A stretch of 64,000 nt of DNA from Vespa crabro. Its lineage: Eukaryota > Arthropoda > Insecta > Hymenoptera > Vespidae. The translations under genes were made by a program, and so were the position numbers. The notes under the pieces were generated by a model, which saw only the letters and a list, made by a program, of their open reading frames with translations, ran no database searches and was not told the DNA's origin. Of the stretch, positions 25,249-40,400 are shown piece after piece. Numbering within the stretch: position 1 is the stretch's first letter; every line of letters starts with the position of its first letter. Where the stretch lies: NCBI RefSeq assembly GCF_910589235.1, contig NC_060955.1, positions 11,800,837 through 11,864,836 on the forward strand. Direction: 5' to 3'.

Positions 25249-27955
25249 ATGAAATCTCATTCAAATTCAATTAGTTTATATTCTGTCGACGCAGAATAAA
25301 GATTACAACAAGAATATATCTTCCTGACTGTGTGTAAATAGAAGTTTTCACATGAAAATTGTCGAAAAATGAGATCGACAAATGCGAATTTTGTTAAATG
25401 CTGAGATAAAATCGTAAACACATTGAAATTACTCGTACCACAGCTTCAGAAATGTTTCCAATCTATTCGGACATTGTATTTCTGAAGATCAAACATTTAT
25501 TTTATCTTTGAATCGACGTTATAACCTTGTTTCATATTTTATATACGATTATTAGCTCATAAAGAAGTATAATCGAAATACGAAATTTGAAATCTCAATC
25601 AATATCAATGCTATTATATTCTGTCGACGCAGAATACACAATGGAACAAGAACATAAGTTTGTCACTATGTGTAAATACGAGTTTCAACATGAATATTGT
25701 AGAAAAATGAGATCGACACATGCGAATTTCGTTAATTGCAGAGATTTAATCGTGAAAGCATTGAACTAACACGTACCACAGCTTGAGAATTGTTTCCAAT
25801 CGATTCGGACATTGTATTTCTGAAGATCAAACATCTATTTTATCTTGGAATCGACGTTTTAACCTTGTTTCTTATCGTATATACGTTTTTTCGTTCATAA
25901 TGGCGTACCATCGAAATACGAAATAATGAAATCTCATTCAAATTCAATTAGTTTATATTCTGTCGACGCAGAATAAAGATTACAACAAGAATATATCTTT
26001 CTGACTGTGTGTAAATAGAAGTTTTAACATGAAAATTGTCGAAAAATGAGATCGACAAATGCGAATTTTGTTAAATGCTGAGATAAAATCGTGAACACAT
26101 TGAAATTACTCGTACCACAGCTTCAGAAATGTTTTCAATCAATACGGACATTGTATTTCTGAAGATCAAACATTTATTATATCTTTGAATCGACGTTATA
26201 ACCTTGTTTCATATTTTATATACGATTATTAGCTCATAAAGAAGTATCATCGAAATACGAAATTTCAAATCTCAATCAATATCAATGCTTTTATATTCTA
26301 TCGACGCAGAATATACAATGGAACAAGAACATAAGTTTGTCACTATGTGTAAATACGAGTTTTAACATGAATATTGTCGAAAATTGAGATCGACACATGC
26401 GAATTTCTTTAATTGCAGAGATGTAATCGTGAAATCATTGAACTTATTCGTACCACAGCTTGAGAAATGTTTCCAATCTATTCGGACATTGTATTTCTGA
26501 AGATCAAACATCCATTTTATCTTGGAATCGACGTTATAACCTTGTTTCATATTTTATATACGATTATTAGCTCATAAAGAAGTATCATCGAAATACGAAA
26601 TTTCAAATCTCAATCAATATCAATGCTTTTATATTCTATCGACGCAGAATATACAATGGAACAAGAACATAAGTTTGTCACTATGTGTAAATACGAGTTT
26701 TAACATGAATATTGTCGAAAATTGAGATCGACACATGCGAATTTCGTTAATTGCTGAGATTTAATCGTGAAAGCATTGAACTAACTCGTACCACAGCTTG
26801 AGAATTGTTTCCAATCGATTCGGACATTGTATTTCTGAAGATCAAACATCTATTTGATATTGGAATCGACGTTTTGACCTTGTTTCTTATCGTATATATG
26901 TTTTTTCGTTCATAATGGCGTACCATCGAAATACGAAATAATGAAATCTCATTCAAATTCAATTAGTTTATATTCTGTCGACGCAGAATAAAGATTACAA
27001 CAAGAATATATCTTCCTGACTGTGTGTAAATAGAAGTTTTCACATGAAAATTGTCGAAAAATGAGATCGACAAATGCGAATTTTGTTAAATGCTGAGATA
27101 AAATCGTAAACACATTGAAATTACTCGTACCACAGCTTCAGAAATGTTTCCAATCTATTCGGACATTGTATTTCTGAAGATCAAACATTTATTTTATCTT
27201 TGAATCGACGTTATAACCTTGTTTCATATTTTATATACGATTATTAGCTCATAAAGAAGTATCATCGAAATACGAAATTTCAAATCTCAATCAATATCAA
27301 TGCTTTTATATTCTATCGACGCAGAATATACAATGGAACAAGAACATAAGTTTGTCACTATGTGTAAATACGAGATTCAACATGAATATTGTAGAAAAAT
27401 GAGATCGACACATGCGAATTTCGTTAATTGTTGAGATTTAATCGTGAAAGCATTGAACTAACTCGTACCACAGCTTGAGAATTGTTTCCAATCGATTCGG
27501 ACATTGTATTTCTGAAGATCAAACATCTATTTTATCTTGGAATCGACGTTTTAACCTTGTGTCTTAACGTATATACGTTTTTTCGTTCATAATGGCGTAC
27601 CATCGAAATACGAAAAAATGAAATCTCATTCAAATTCAATTAGTTTATATTCTGTCGACGCATAATAAAGATTACAACAAGAATATATCTTCCTGACTGT
27701 GTGTAAATAGAAGTTTTAACATGAAAATTGTCGAAAAATGAGATCGACAAATGCGAATTTTGTTAAATGCTGAGATAAAATCGTGAACACATTGAAATTA
27801 CTCGTACCACAGCTTCAGAAATGTTTCCAATCAATTCGGACATTGTATTTCTGAAGATCAAACATTTATTTTATCTTGGAATCGACGTTATAACCTTGTT
27901 TCATATTTTATATACGATTATTAGCTCATAAAGAAGTATCATCGAAATACGAAAT

Positions 27956-28970
27956 TTGAAATCTCAATCAATATCAATGCTTTTATATTCTATCGACGCA
28001 GAATATACAAAGGAACAAGAACATAATTTTGTCACTATGTGTAAATACGAGTTTCAACATGAATATTGTAGAAAAATAAGATCGACACATGCGAATTTCG
28101 TTAATTGCAGAGCTTCAATCGTGAAAACATTGAACTTACTCGTACCACAGCTTGAGAAATGTTTCCAACCGATTCGGACATTGTATTTCTGAAGATCATA
28201 CATCCATTTTATCTTGGAATCGACGTTATAACCTTGTTTCATATGTTATATATGATTATTAGCTCATAAAGAAGTATCATCGAAATACGAAATTTCAAAT
28301 CTCAATCAATATCAATGCTTTTATATTCTATCGACGCAGAATATACAATGGAACAAGAACATAAGTTTGTCACTATGTGTAAATACGAGTTTTAACATGA
28401 ATATTGTCGAAAATTGAGATCGACACATGCGAATTTCTTTAATTGCAGAGATGTAATCGTGAAATCATTGAACTTATTCGTACCACAGCTTGAGAAATGT
28501 TTCCAATCTATTCGGACATTGTATTTCTGAAGATCAAACATCTATTTGATATTGGAATCGACGTTTTAACCTTGTTTCTTATCGTATATACGTTTTTTCG
28601 TTCATAATGGCGTACCATCGAAATACGAAATAATGAAATCTCATTCAAATTCAATTAGTTTATATTCTGTCGACGCAGAATAAAGATTACAACAAGAATA
28701 TATCTTCCTGACTGTGTGTAAATAGAAGTTTTAACATGAAAATTGTCGAAAAATGAGATCGACAAATGCGAATTTTGTTAAATGCTGAGATAAAATCGTG
28801 AACACATTGAAATTACTCGTACCACAGTTTCAGAAATGTTTCCAATCAATTCGGACATTGTATTTCTGAAGATCAAACATTTATTTTATCTTGGAATCGA
28901 CGTTATAAACTTGTTTCATATTTTATATACGATTATTAGCTCATAAAGAAGTATCATCGAAATACGAAAT
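27956..28970. repeat. Truncated fourth HOR copy: C, D hybrid, B
   Basis: Starts are 27956 C, 28294 D hybrid with S end, 28633 B. The first two share private variants with 24572 (AACATAATTTTG) and 24910, so this is the start of another 3384-bp copy. It then switches to C-A-B order at 28971. The HOR run therefore ends within or just after the B at 28633. Confidence 0.85.
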
Positions 28971-31000
28971 TTGAAATCTCAATCAATATCAATGCTTTTA
29001 TATTCTATCGACGCAGAATATACAAAGGAACAAGAACATAAGTTTGTCACTTTGTGTAAATACGAGTTTCAACATGAATATTGTAGAAAAATGAGATCGA
29101 CACATGCGAATTTCGTTAATTGCAGAGCTTCAATCGTGAAAACATTGAACTTACTCGTACCACAGCTTGAGCAATGTTTCCAATCGATTCGGCCATTATA
29201 TTTCTGAAGATCATACATCCATTTTATCTTGGAATCGACGTTATAACCTTGTTTCATATGTTATATATGATTATTAACTCATAAAGGAGTATCATCGAAA
29301 TACGAATTTTGAACTCTCAATCAATATCAATGCTATTATATTCTATCGACGCAGAATATACAATGGAACAAGATCATAAGTTTGTCACTATGTGTAAATA
29401 CGAGTTTCAACATGAATATTGTAGAAAAATGAGATCGACACATGCGAATTTCGTTAATTGCTGAGATTTAATCGTGAAAGCATTTAACTAACTCGTACCA
29501 CAGCTTATGAATTGTTTCCAATCGATTCGGACATTGTATTTCTGAAGATCAAACATCTATTTGATATTGGAATCGACGTTTTAACCTTGTTTCTTATCGT
29601 ATATACGTTTTTTCGTTCATAATGGCGTACCATCGAAATACGAAATAATGAAATCTCATTCAAATTCAATTAGTTTATATTCTGTCGACGCAGAATAAAG
29701 ATTACAACAAGAATATATCTTCCTGACTGTGTGTAAATAGAAGTTTTAACATGAAAATTGTCGAAAAATGAGATCGACAAATGCGAATTTTGTTAAATGC
29801 TGAGATAAAATCGTGAACACATTGAAATTACTCGTACCACAGCTTCAGAAATGTTTCCAATCAATTCGGACATTGTATTTCTGAAGATCAAACATTTATT
29901 TTATCTTGGAATCGACGTTATAACCTTGTTTCATATTTTATATACGATTATTAGCTCATAAAGAAGTATCATCGAAATCCGAAATTTGAAATCTCAATCA
30001 ATATCAATGCTTTTATATTCTATCGACGCAGAATATACAAAGGAAAAAGAACATAAGTTTGTCACTATGTGTAAATACGAGTTTCAACATGAATATTGTA
30101 GAAAAATGAGAACGACACATGCGAATTTCGTTAATTGCAGAGCTTCAATCGTGAAAACATTGAACTTACTCGTACCACAGCTTGAGAAATGTTTCCAATC
30201 GATTCGGCCATTGTATTTCTGAAGATCATACATCCATTTTATCTTGGAATCGACGTTATAACCTTGTTTCATATGTTATATATGATTATTAACTCATAAA
30301 GAAGTATCATCGAAATACGAATTTTGAACTCTCAATCAATATCAATGCTATTATATTCTATCGACGCAGAATATACAATGGAACAAGATCATAAGTTTGT
30401 CACTATGTGTAAATACGAGTTTCAACATGAATATTGTAGAAAAATGAGATCGACACATGCGAATTTCGTTAATTGCTGAGATTTAATCGTGAAAGCATTT
30501 AACTAACTCGTACCACAGCTTGAGAATTGTTTCCAATCGATTCGGACATTGTATTTCTGAAGATCAAACATCTATTTAATATTGGAATCGACGTTTTAAC
30601 CTTGTTTCTTATCGTATATACGTTTTTTCGTTCATAATGGCGTACCATCGAAATACGAAATAATGAAATCTCATTCAAATTCAATTAGTTTATATTCTGT
30701 CGACGCAGAATAAAGATTACAACAAGAATATATCTTCCTGACTGTGTGTAAATAGAAGTTTTAACATGAAAATTGTCGAAAAATGAGATCGACAAATGCG
30801 AATTTTGTTAAATGCTGAGATAAAATCGTGAACACATTGAAATTACTCGTACCACAGCTTCAGAAATGTTTCCAATCAATTCGGACATTGTATTTCTGAA
30901 GATCAAACATTTATTTTATCTTGGAATCGACGTTATAACCTTGTTTCATATTTTATATACGATTATTAGCTCATAAAGAAGTATCATCGAAATACGAAAT
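28971..31000. repeat. C-A-B trimers, two copies (1015 bp)
   Basis: Starts: 28971 C, 29309 A, 29648 B, 29986 C, 30324 A, 30663 B. The step is 1015 bp. The A monomers begin with TTTTGAACTCTC, a subtype shared with 13743, 15435, 18142 and 21526. The C at 28971 has private changes (CACTTTGTG, TGAGCAATG). Confidence 0.9.
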
Positions 31001-34000
31001 TTGAAATCTCAATCAATATCAATGCTATTATATTCTGTCGACGCAGAATACACAATGGAACAAGAACATAAGTTTGTCACTATGTGTAAATACGAGTTTC
31101 AACATGAATATTGTAGAAAAATGAGATCGACACATGCGAATTTCGTTAATTGCTGAGATTTAATCGTGAAAGCATTGAACTAACTCGTACCACAGCTTGA
31201 GAATTGTTTCCAATCGATTCGGACATTGTATTTCTGAAGTTCAAACATCTATTTTATCTTGGAATCGACGTTTTAACCTTGTGTCTTAACGTATATACGT
31301 TTTTTCGTTCATAATGGCGTACCATCGAAATACGAAATAATGAAATCTCATTCAAATTCAATTAGTTTATATTCTGTCGACGCATAATAAAGATTACAAC
31401 AAGAATATATCTTCCTGACTGTGTGTAAATAGAAGTTTTCACATGAAAATTGTCGAAAAATGAGATCGAAAAATGCGAATTTTGTTAAATGCTGAGATAA
31501 AATCGTGAACACATTGAAATTACTCGTACCACAGCTTCAGAAATGTTTCCAATCAATTCGGACATTGTATTTCTGAAGATCAAACATTTATTTTATCTTG
31601 GAATCGACGTTATAACCTTGTTTCATATTTTATATACGATTATTAGCTCATAAAGAAGTATCATCGAAATCCGAAATTTGAAATCTCAATCAATATCAAT
31701 GCTTTTATATTCTATCGACGCAGAATATACAAAGGAAAAAGAACATAAGTTTGACACTGTGTGTAAATACGAGTTTCAACATGAATATTGTAGAAAAATG
31801 AGATCGACACATGCGAATTTCGTTAATTGCAGAGCTTCAATCGTGAAAACATTGAACTTACTCGTACCACAGCTTGAGAAATGTTTCCAATCGATTCGGC
31901 CATTGTATTTCTGAAGATCATACATCCATTTTATCTTGGAATCGACGTTATAACCTTGTTTCATATGTTATATATGATTATTAGCTCATAAAGAAGTATC
32001 ATCGAAATACGAAATTTGAACTCTCAATCAATATCAATGCTATTATATTCTATCGACGCAGAATATACAATGGAACAAGATCATAAGTTTGTCACTATGT
32101 GTAAATACGAGTTTCAACATGAATATTGTAGAAAAATGAGATCGACACATGCGAATTTCGTTAATTGCTGAGATTTAATCGTGAAAGCATTTAACTAACT
32201 CGTACCACAGCTTGAGAATTGTTTCCAATCGATTCGGACATTGTATTTCTGAAGATCAAACATCTATTTGATATTGGAATCGACGTTTTAACCTTGTTTC
32301 TTATCGTATATACGTTTTTTCGTTCATAATGGCGTACCATCGAAATACGAAATAATGAAATCTCATTCAAATTCAATTAGTTTATATTCTGTCGACGCAG
32401 AATAAAGATTACAACAAGAATATATCTTCCTGACTGTGTGTAAATAGAAGTTTTAACATGAAAATTGTCGAAAAATGAGATCGACAAATGCGAATTTTGT
32501 TAAATGCTGAGATAAAATCGTGAACACATTGAAATTACTCGTACCACAGCTTCAGAAATGTTTCCAATCAATTCGGACATTGTATTTCTGAAGATCATAC
32601 ATCCATTTTATCTTGGAATCGACGTTATAACCTTGTTTCATATGTTATATATGATTATTAACTCATAAAGAAGTATCATCGAAATACGAATTTTGAACTC
32701 TCAATCAATATCAATGCTATTATATTCTATCGACGCAGAATATACAATGGAACAAGATCATAAGTTTGTCACTATGTGTAAATACGAGTTTCAACATGAA
32801 TATTGTAGAAAAATGAGATCGACACATGCGAATTTCGTTAATTGCTGAGATTTAATCGTGAAAGCATTTAACTAACTCGTACCACAGCTTGAGAATTGTT
32901 TCCAATCGATTCGGACATTGTATTTCTGAAGATCAAACATCTATTTGATATTGGAATCGACGTTTTAACCTTGTTTCTTATCGTATATACGTTTTTTCGT
33001 TCATAATGGCGTACCATCGAAATACGAAATAATGAAATCTCATTCAAATTCAATTAGTTTATATTCTGTCGACGCAGAATAAAGATTACAACAAGAGTAT
33101 ATCTTCCTGACTGTGTGTAAATAGAAGTTTTAACATGAAAATTGTCGAAAAATGAGATCGACAAATGCGAATTTTGTTAAATGCTGAGATAAAATCGTGA
33201 ACACATTGAAATTACTCGTACCACAGCTTCAGAAATGTTTCCAATCTATTCGGACATTGTATTTCTGAAGATCAAACATTTATTTTATCTTGGAATCGAC
33301 GTTATAACCTTGTTTCATATGTTATATACGATTATTAGCTCATAAAGATGTATCATCGAAATACGAAATTTGAAATCTCAATCAATATCAATGCTATTAT
33401 ATTCTGTCGACGCAGAATACACAATGGAACAAGAACATAAGTTTGTCACTATGTGTAAATACGAGTTTCAACATGAATATTGTAGAAAAATGAGATCGAC
33501 ACATGCGAATTTCGTTAATTGCTGAGATTTAATCGTGAAAGCATTGAACTAACTCGTACCACAGCTTGAGAATTGTTTCCAATCGATTCGGACATTGTAT
33601 TTCTGAAGTTCAAACATCTATTTTATCTTGGAATCGACGTTTTAACCTTGTGTCTTAACGTATATACGTTTTTTCGTTCATAATGGCGTACCATCGAAAT
33701 ACGAAATAATGAAATCTCATTCAAATTCAATTAGTTTATATTCTGTCGACGCATAATAAAGATTACAACAAGAATATATCTTCCTGACTGTGTGTAAATA
33801 GAAGTTTTCACATGAAAATTGTCGAAAAATGAGATCGAAAAATGCGAATTTTGTTAAATGCTGAGATAAAATCGTGAACACATTGAAATTACTCGTACCA
33901 CAGCTTCAGAAATGTTTCCAATCAATTCGGACATTGTATTTCTGAAGATCAAACATTTATTTTATCTTGGAATCGACGTTATAACCTTGTTTCATATTTT

Positions 34001-37000
34001 ATATACGATTATTAGCTCATAAAGAAGTATCATCGAAATCCGAAATTTGAAATCTCAATCAATATCAATGCTTTTATATTCTATCGACGCAGAATATACA
34101 AAGGAAAAAGAACATAAGTTTGTCACTGTGTGTAAATACGAGTTTCAACATGAATATTGTAGAAAAATGAGATCGACACATGCGAATTTCGTTAATTGCA
34201 GAGCTTCAATCGTGAAAACATTGAACTTACTCGTACCACAGCTTGAGAAATGTTTCCAATCGATTCGGCCATTGTATTTCTGAAGATCATACATCCATTT
34301 TATCTTGGAATCGACGTTATAACCTTGTTTCATATGTTATATATGATTATTAGCTCATAAAGAAGTATCATCGAAATACGAAATTTGAACTCTCAATCAA
34401 TATCAATGCTATTATATTCTATCGACGCAGAATATACAATGGAACAAGATCATAAGTTTGTCACTATGTGTAAATACGAGTTTCAACATGAATATTGTAG
34501 AAAAATGAGATCGACACATGCGAATTTCGTTAATTGCTGAGATTTAATCGTGAAAGCATTTAACTAACTCGTACCACAGCTTGAGAATTGTTTCCAATCG
34601 ATTCGGACATTGTATTTCTGAAGATCAAACATCTATTTGATATTGGAATCGACGTTTTAACCTTGTTTCTTATCGTATATACGTTTTTTCGTTCATAATG
34701 GCGTACCATCGAAATACGAAATAATGAAATCTCATTCAAATTCAATTAGTTTATATTCTGTCGACGCAGAATAAAGATTACAACAAGAATATATCTTCCT
34801 GACTGTGTGTAAATAGAAGTTTTAACATGAAAATTGTCGAAAAATGAGATCGACAAATGCGAATTTTGTTAAATGCTGAGATAAAATCGTGAACACATTG
34901 AAATTACTCGTACCACAGCTTCAGAAATGTTTCCAATCAATTCGGACATTGTATTTCTGAAGATCAAACATTTATTTTATCTTGGAATCGACGTTATAAC
35001 CTTGTTTCATATTTTATATACGATTATTAGCTCATAAAGAAGTATCATCGAAATACGAAATTTGAAATCTCAATCAATATCAATGCTATTATATTCTGTC
35101 GACGCAGAATACACAATGGAACAAGAACATAAGTTTGTCACTATGTGTAAATACGAGTTTCAACATGAATATTGTAGAAAAATGAGATCGACACATGCGA
35201 ATTTCGTTAATTGCTGAGATTTAATCGTGAAAGCATTGAACTAACTCGTACCACAGCTTGAGAATTGTTTCCAATCGATTCGGACATTGTATTTCTGAAG
35301 TTCAAACATCTATTTTATCTTGGAATCGACGTTTTAACCTTGTGTCTTAACGTATATACGTTTTTTCGTTCATAATGGCGTACCATCGAAATACGAAATA
35401 ATGAAATCTCATTCAAATTCAATTAGTTTATATTCTGTCGACGCATAATAAAGATTACAACAAGAATATATCTTCCTGACTGTGTGTAAATAGAAGTTTT
35501 CACATGAAAATTGTCGAAAAATGAGATCGAAAAATGCGAATTTTGTTAAATGCTGAGATAAAATCGTGAACACATTGAAATTACTCGTACCACAGCTTCA
35601 GAAATGTTTCCAATCAATTCGGACATTGTATTTCTGAAGATCAAACATTTATTTTATCTTGGAATCGACGTTATAACCTTGTTTCATATTTTATATACGA
35701 TTATTAGCTCATAAAGAAGTATCATCGAAATCCGAAATTTGAAATCTCAATCAATATCAATGCTTTTATATTCTATCGACGCAGAATATACAAAGGAAAA
35801 AGAACATAAGTTTGACACTGTGTGTAAATACGAGTTTCAACATGAATATTGTAGAAAAATGAGATCGACACATGCGAATTTCGTTAATTGCAGAGCTTCA
35901 ATCGTGAAAACATTGAACTTACTCGTACCACAGCTTGAGAAATGTTTCCAATCGATTCGGCCATTGTATTTCTGAAGATCATACATCCATTTTATCTTGG
36001 AATCGACGTTATAACCTTGTTTCATATGTTATATATGATTATTAGCTCATAAAGAAGTATCATCGAAATACGAAATTTGAACTCTCAATCAATATCAATG
36101 CTATTATATTCTATCGACGCAGAATATACAATGGAACAAGATCATAAGTTTGTCACTATGTGTAAATACGAGTTTCAACATGAATATTGTAGAAAAATGA
36201 GATCGACACATGCGAATTTCGTTAATTGCTGAGATTTAATCGTGAAAGCATTTAACTAACTCGTACCACAGCTTGAGAATTGTTTCCAATCGATTCGGAC
36301 ATTGTATTTCTGAAGATCAAACATCTATTTGATATTGGAATCGACGTTTTAACCTTGTTTCTTATCGTATATACGTTTTTTCGTTCATAATGGCGTACCA
36401 TCGAAATACGAAATAATGAAATCTCATTCAAATTCAATTAGTTTATATTCTGTCGACGCAGAATAAAGATTACAACAAGAATATATCTTCCTGACTGTGT
36501 GTAAATAGAAGTTTTAACATGAAAATTGTCGAAAAATGAGATCGACAAATGCGAATTTTGTTAAATGCTGAGATAAAATCGTGAACAGATTGAAATTACT
36601 CGTACCACAGCTTCAGAAATGTTTCCAATCAATTCGGACATTGTATTTCTGAAGATCATACATCCATTTTATCTTGGAATCGACGTTATAACCTTGTTTC
36701 ATATGTTATATATGATTATTAACTCATAAAGAAGTATCATCGAAATACGAATTTTGAACTCTCAATCAATATCAATGCTATTATATTCTATCGACGCAGA
36801 ATATACAATGGAACAAGATCATAAGTTTGTCACTATGTGTAAATACGAGTTTCAACATGAATATTGTAGAAAAATGAGATCGACACATGCGAATTTCGTT
36901 AATTGCTGAGATTTAATCGTGAAAGCATTTAACTAACTCGTACCACAGCTTGAGAATTGTTTCCAATCGATTCGGACATTGTATTTCTGAAGATCAAACA

Positions 37001-37430
37001 TCTATTTGATATTGGAATCGACGTTTTAACCTTGTTTCTTATCGTATATACGTTTTTTCGTTCATAATGGCGTACCATCGAAATACGAAATAATGAAATC
37101 TCATTCAAATTCAATTAGTTTATATTCTGTCGACGCAGAATAAAGATTACAACAAGAATATATCTTCCTGACTGTGTGTAAATAGAAGTTTTAACATGAA
37201 AATTGTCGAAAAATGAGATCGACAAATGCGAATTTTGTTAAATGCTGAGATAAAATCGTGAACACATTGAAATTACTCGTACCACAGCTTCAGAAATGTT
37301 TCCAATCTATTCGGACATTGTATTTCTGAAGATCAAACATTTATTTTATCTTGGAATCGACGTTATAACCTTGTTTCATATTTTATATACGATTATTAGC
37401 TCATAAAGAAGTATCATCGAAATACGAAAT
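31001..37430. repeat. Heptamer-pentamer-heptamer block
   Basis: Starts: 31001 A2, 31340 B, 31678 C, 32016 A, 32355 B/C hybrid, 32693 A, 33032 B; then 33370 A2, 33709 B, 34047 C, 34385 A, 34724 B; then 35062 A2, 35401 B, 35739 C, 36077 A, 36416 B/C hybrid, 36754 A, 37093 B. The two heptamers are 4061 bp apart (12 monomers) and share TTTGACACTGTG in C (31752, 35813), while the pentamer between them has TTTGTCACTGTG. All three A2 copies share CTGAAGTTCAAAC, and all three following B copies share GATCGAAAAATGCG. Confidence 0.88.
32355..32692. repeat. Hybrid B/C monomer
   Basis: It starts as class B and keeps CCAATCAATTCGG, then carries the C-type GATCATACATCC and C-type R end (CATATGTTATATATG). 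The switch is in the shared stretch about 32574-32597. It is followed by A, as C normally is. A B-C-A series losing one monomer by a B/C crossover explains it. The copy at 36416-36753 is the same kind. Confidence 0.85.
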
Positions 37431-40400
37431 TTGAAATCTCAATCAATATCAATGCTTTTATATTCTATCGACGCAGAATATACAAAGGAAAAAGAACATA
37501 AGTATGTCACTATGTGTAAATACGAGTTTCAACATGAATATTGTAGAAAAATGAGATCGACACATGCGAATTTCGTTAATTGCAGAGCTTCAATCGTGAA
37601 AACATTGAACTTACTCGTACCACAGCTTGAGAAATGTTTCCAATCGATTCGGACATTGTATTTCTGAAGATCATACATCCATTTTATCTTGGAATCGACG
37701 TTATAACCTTGTTTCATATGTTATATATGATTATTAGCTCATAAAGAAGTATCACCGAAATACGAAATTTGAAATCTCAATCAATATCAATGCTATTATA
37801 TTCTATCGACGCAGAATATACAATGGAACAAGATCATAAGTTTGTCACTATGTGTAAATACGAGTTTCAACATGAATATTGTAGAAAAATGAGATCGACA
37901 CATGCGAATTTCGTTAATTGCTGAGATTTAATCGTGAAAGCATTTAACTAACTCGTACTACAGCTTGAGAATTGTTTCCAATCGATTCGGACATTGTATT
38001 TCTAAAGATCAAACATCTATTTGATATTGGAATCGACGTTTTAACCTTGTTTCTAATCGTATATACGTTTTTTCGTTCATAATGGCGTACCATCGAAATA
38101 CGAAATAATGAAATCTCATTCAAATTCAATTAGTTTATATTCTGTCGACGCAGAATAAAGATTACAACAAGAATATATCTTCCTGAATGTGTGTAAATAG
38201 AAGTTTTAACATGAAAATTGTCGAAAAATGAGATCGACAAATGCGAATTTTGTTAAATGCTGAGATAAAATCGTGAACACATTGAAATTACTCGTACCAC
38301 AGTTTCAGAAATGTTTCCAATCAATTCGGACATTGTATTTCTGAAGATCAAACATTTATTTTATCTTGGAATCGAAGTTATAACCTTGTTTCATATTTTA
38401 TATACGATTATTAGCTCATAAAGAAGTATCATCGAAATACGAAATTTGAAATCTCAATCAATATCAATGCTTTTATATTCTATCGACGCAGAATATACAA
38501 AGGAACAAGAACATAAGTTTGTCACTATGTGTAAATACGAGTTTCAACATGAATATTGTAGAAAAATGAGATCGACACATGCGAATTTCGTTAATTGCAG
38601 AGCTTCAATCGTGAAAACATTGAACTTACTCGTACCACATCTTGAGAAATGTTTCCAATCGATTCGGACATTGTATTTCTGAAGATCATACATCCATTTT
38701 ATCTTGGAAACGACGTTATAACCTTGTTTCATATGTTATATATGATTATTAGCTCATAAAGAAGTATCATCGAAATACGAAATTTGAAATCTCAATCAAT
38801 ATGAATGCTTTTATATTCTATCGACGCAGAATATACAAAGGAACAAGAACATAAGTTTGTCACTATGTGTAAATACGAGTTTCAACATGAATATTGTAGA
38901 AAAATGAGATCGACACATGCGAATTTCGTTAATTGCAGAGCTTCAATCGTGAAAACACTGAACTTACTCGTACCACAGCTTGAGAAATGTTTCCAATCGA
39001 TTCGGACATTGTATTTCTGAAGATCATACATCCATTTTATCTTGGAATCGACGTTATAACCTTGTTTCATATGTTATATATGATTATTAGCTCATAAAGA
39101 AGTATCATCGAAATACGAAATTTGAAATCTCAATCAATATCAATGCTATTATATTCTATCGACGCAGAATATACAATGGAAGAAGATCATAAGTTTGTCA
39201 CTATGTGTAAATACGAGTTTCAACATGAATATTGTAGAAAAATGAGATCGACACATGCGAATTTCGTTAATTGCTGAGATGTAATCGTGAAATCATTGAA
39301 CTAACTCGTACCACAGCTTGAGAATTGTTTCCAATCGATTCGGACATTGTATTTCTGAAGATCAAACATCTATTTGATATTGGAATCGACGTTTTAACCT
39401 TGTTTCTTATCGTATATACGTTTTTTCGTTCATAATGGCGTACCATCGAAATACGAAATAATGAAATCACATTCAAATTCAATTAGTTTATATTCTGTCG
39501 ACGCAGAATAAAGATTACAACAAGAATATATCTTCCTGACTGTGTGTAAATAGAAGTTTTAACATGAAAATTGTCGAAAAATGAGATCGACAAATGCGAA
39601 TTTTGTTAAATGCTGAGATAAAATCGTGAACACATTGAAATTACTCGTACCACAGCTTCAGAAATGTTTCCAATCAATTCGGACATTGTATTTCTTAAGA
39701 ACAAACATTTATTTTATCTTGGAATCGAAGTTATAACCTTGTTTCATATTTTATATACGATTATTAGCTCATAAAGAAGTATCATCGAAATACGAAATTT
39801 GAAATCTCAATCAATATCAATGCTTTTATATTCTATCGACGCAGAATATACAAAGGAACAAGAACATAAGTTTGTCACTATGTGTAAATACGAGTTTCAA
39901 CATGAATATTGTAGAAAAATGAGATCGACACATGCGAATTTCGTTAATTGCAGAGCTTCAATCGTGAAAACATTGAACTTACTCGTACCACATCTTGAGA
40001 AATGTTTCCAATCGATTCGGACATTGTATTTCTGAAGATCATACATCCATTTCATCTTGGAAACGACGTTATAACCTTGTTTCATATGTTATATATGATT
40101 ATTAGCTCATAAAGAAGTATCATCGAAATACGAAATTTGAAATCTCAATCAATATCAATGCTATTATATTCTATCGACGCAGAATATACAATGGAACAAG
40201 ATCATAAGTTTGTCACTATGTGTAAATACGAGTTTCAACATGAATATTGTAGAAAAATGAGATCGACACATGCGAATTTCGTTAATTGCTGAGATTTAAT
40301 CGTGAAAGCATTTAACTAACTCGTACCACAGCTTGAGAATTGTTTCCAATCGATTCGGACATTGTATTTCTGAAGATCAAACATCTCTTTGATATTGGAA

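Larger units (their letters stand above)
17804..27955. repeat. 10-monomer HOR, three tandem copies (3384 bp each)
   Basis: Copies start at 17804, 21188 and 24572; the step is exactly 3384 bp. Order: C, A, B, A2, B, D, F, B, E, B. In the third copy the second monomer (24910) is a D hybrid with an S end instead of A. Starts in copy 1: 17804, 18142, 18481, 18819, 19158, 19496, 19834, 20173, 20511, 20850; add 3384 or 6768 for the others. C in copies 1 and 2 has AAAGGAAAAAG and follows GAAATCCGAAA; C at 24572 has AACATAATTTTG, also at 27956. E at 23895 and 27279 shares TTGTTGAG, absent at 20511, which orders the duplications. Confidence 0.93.
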
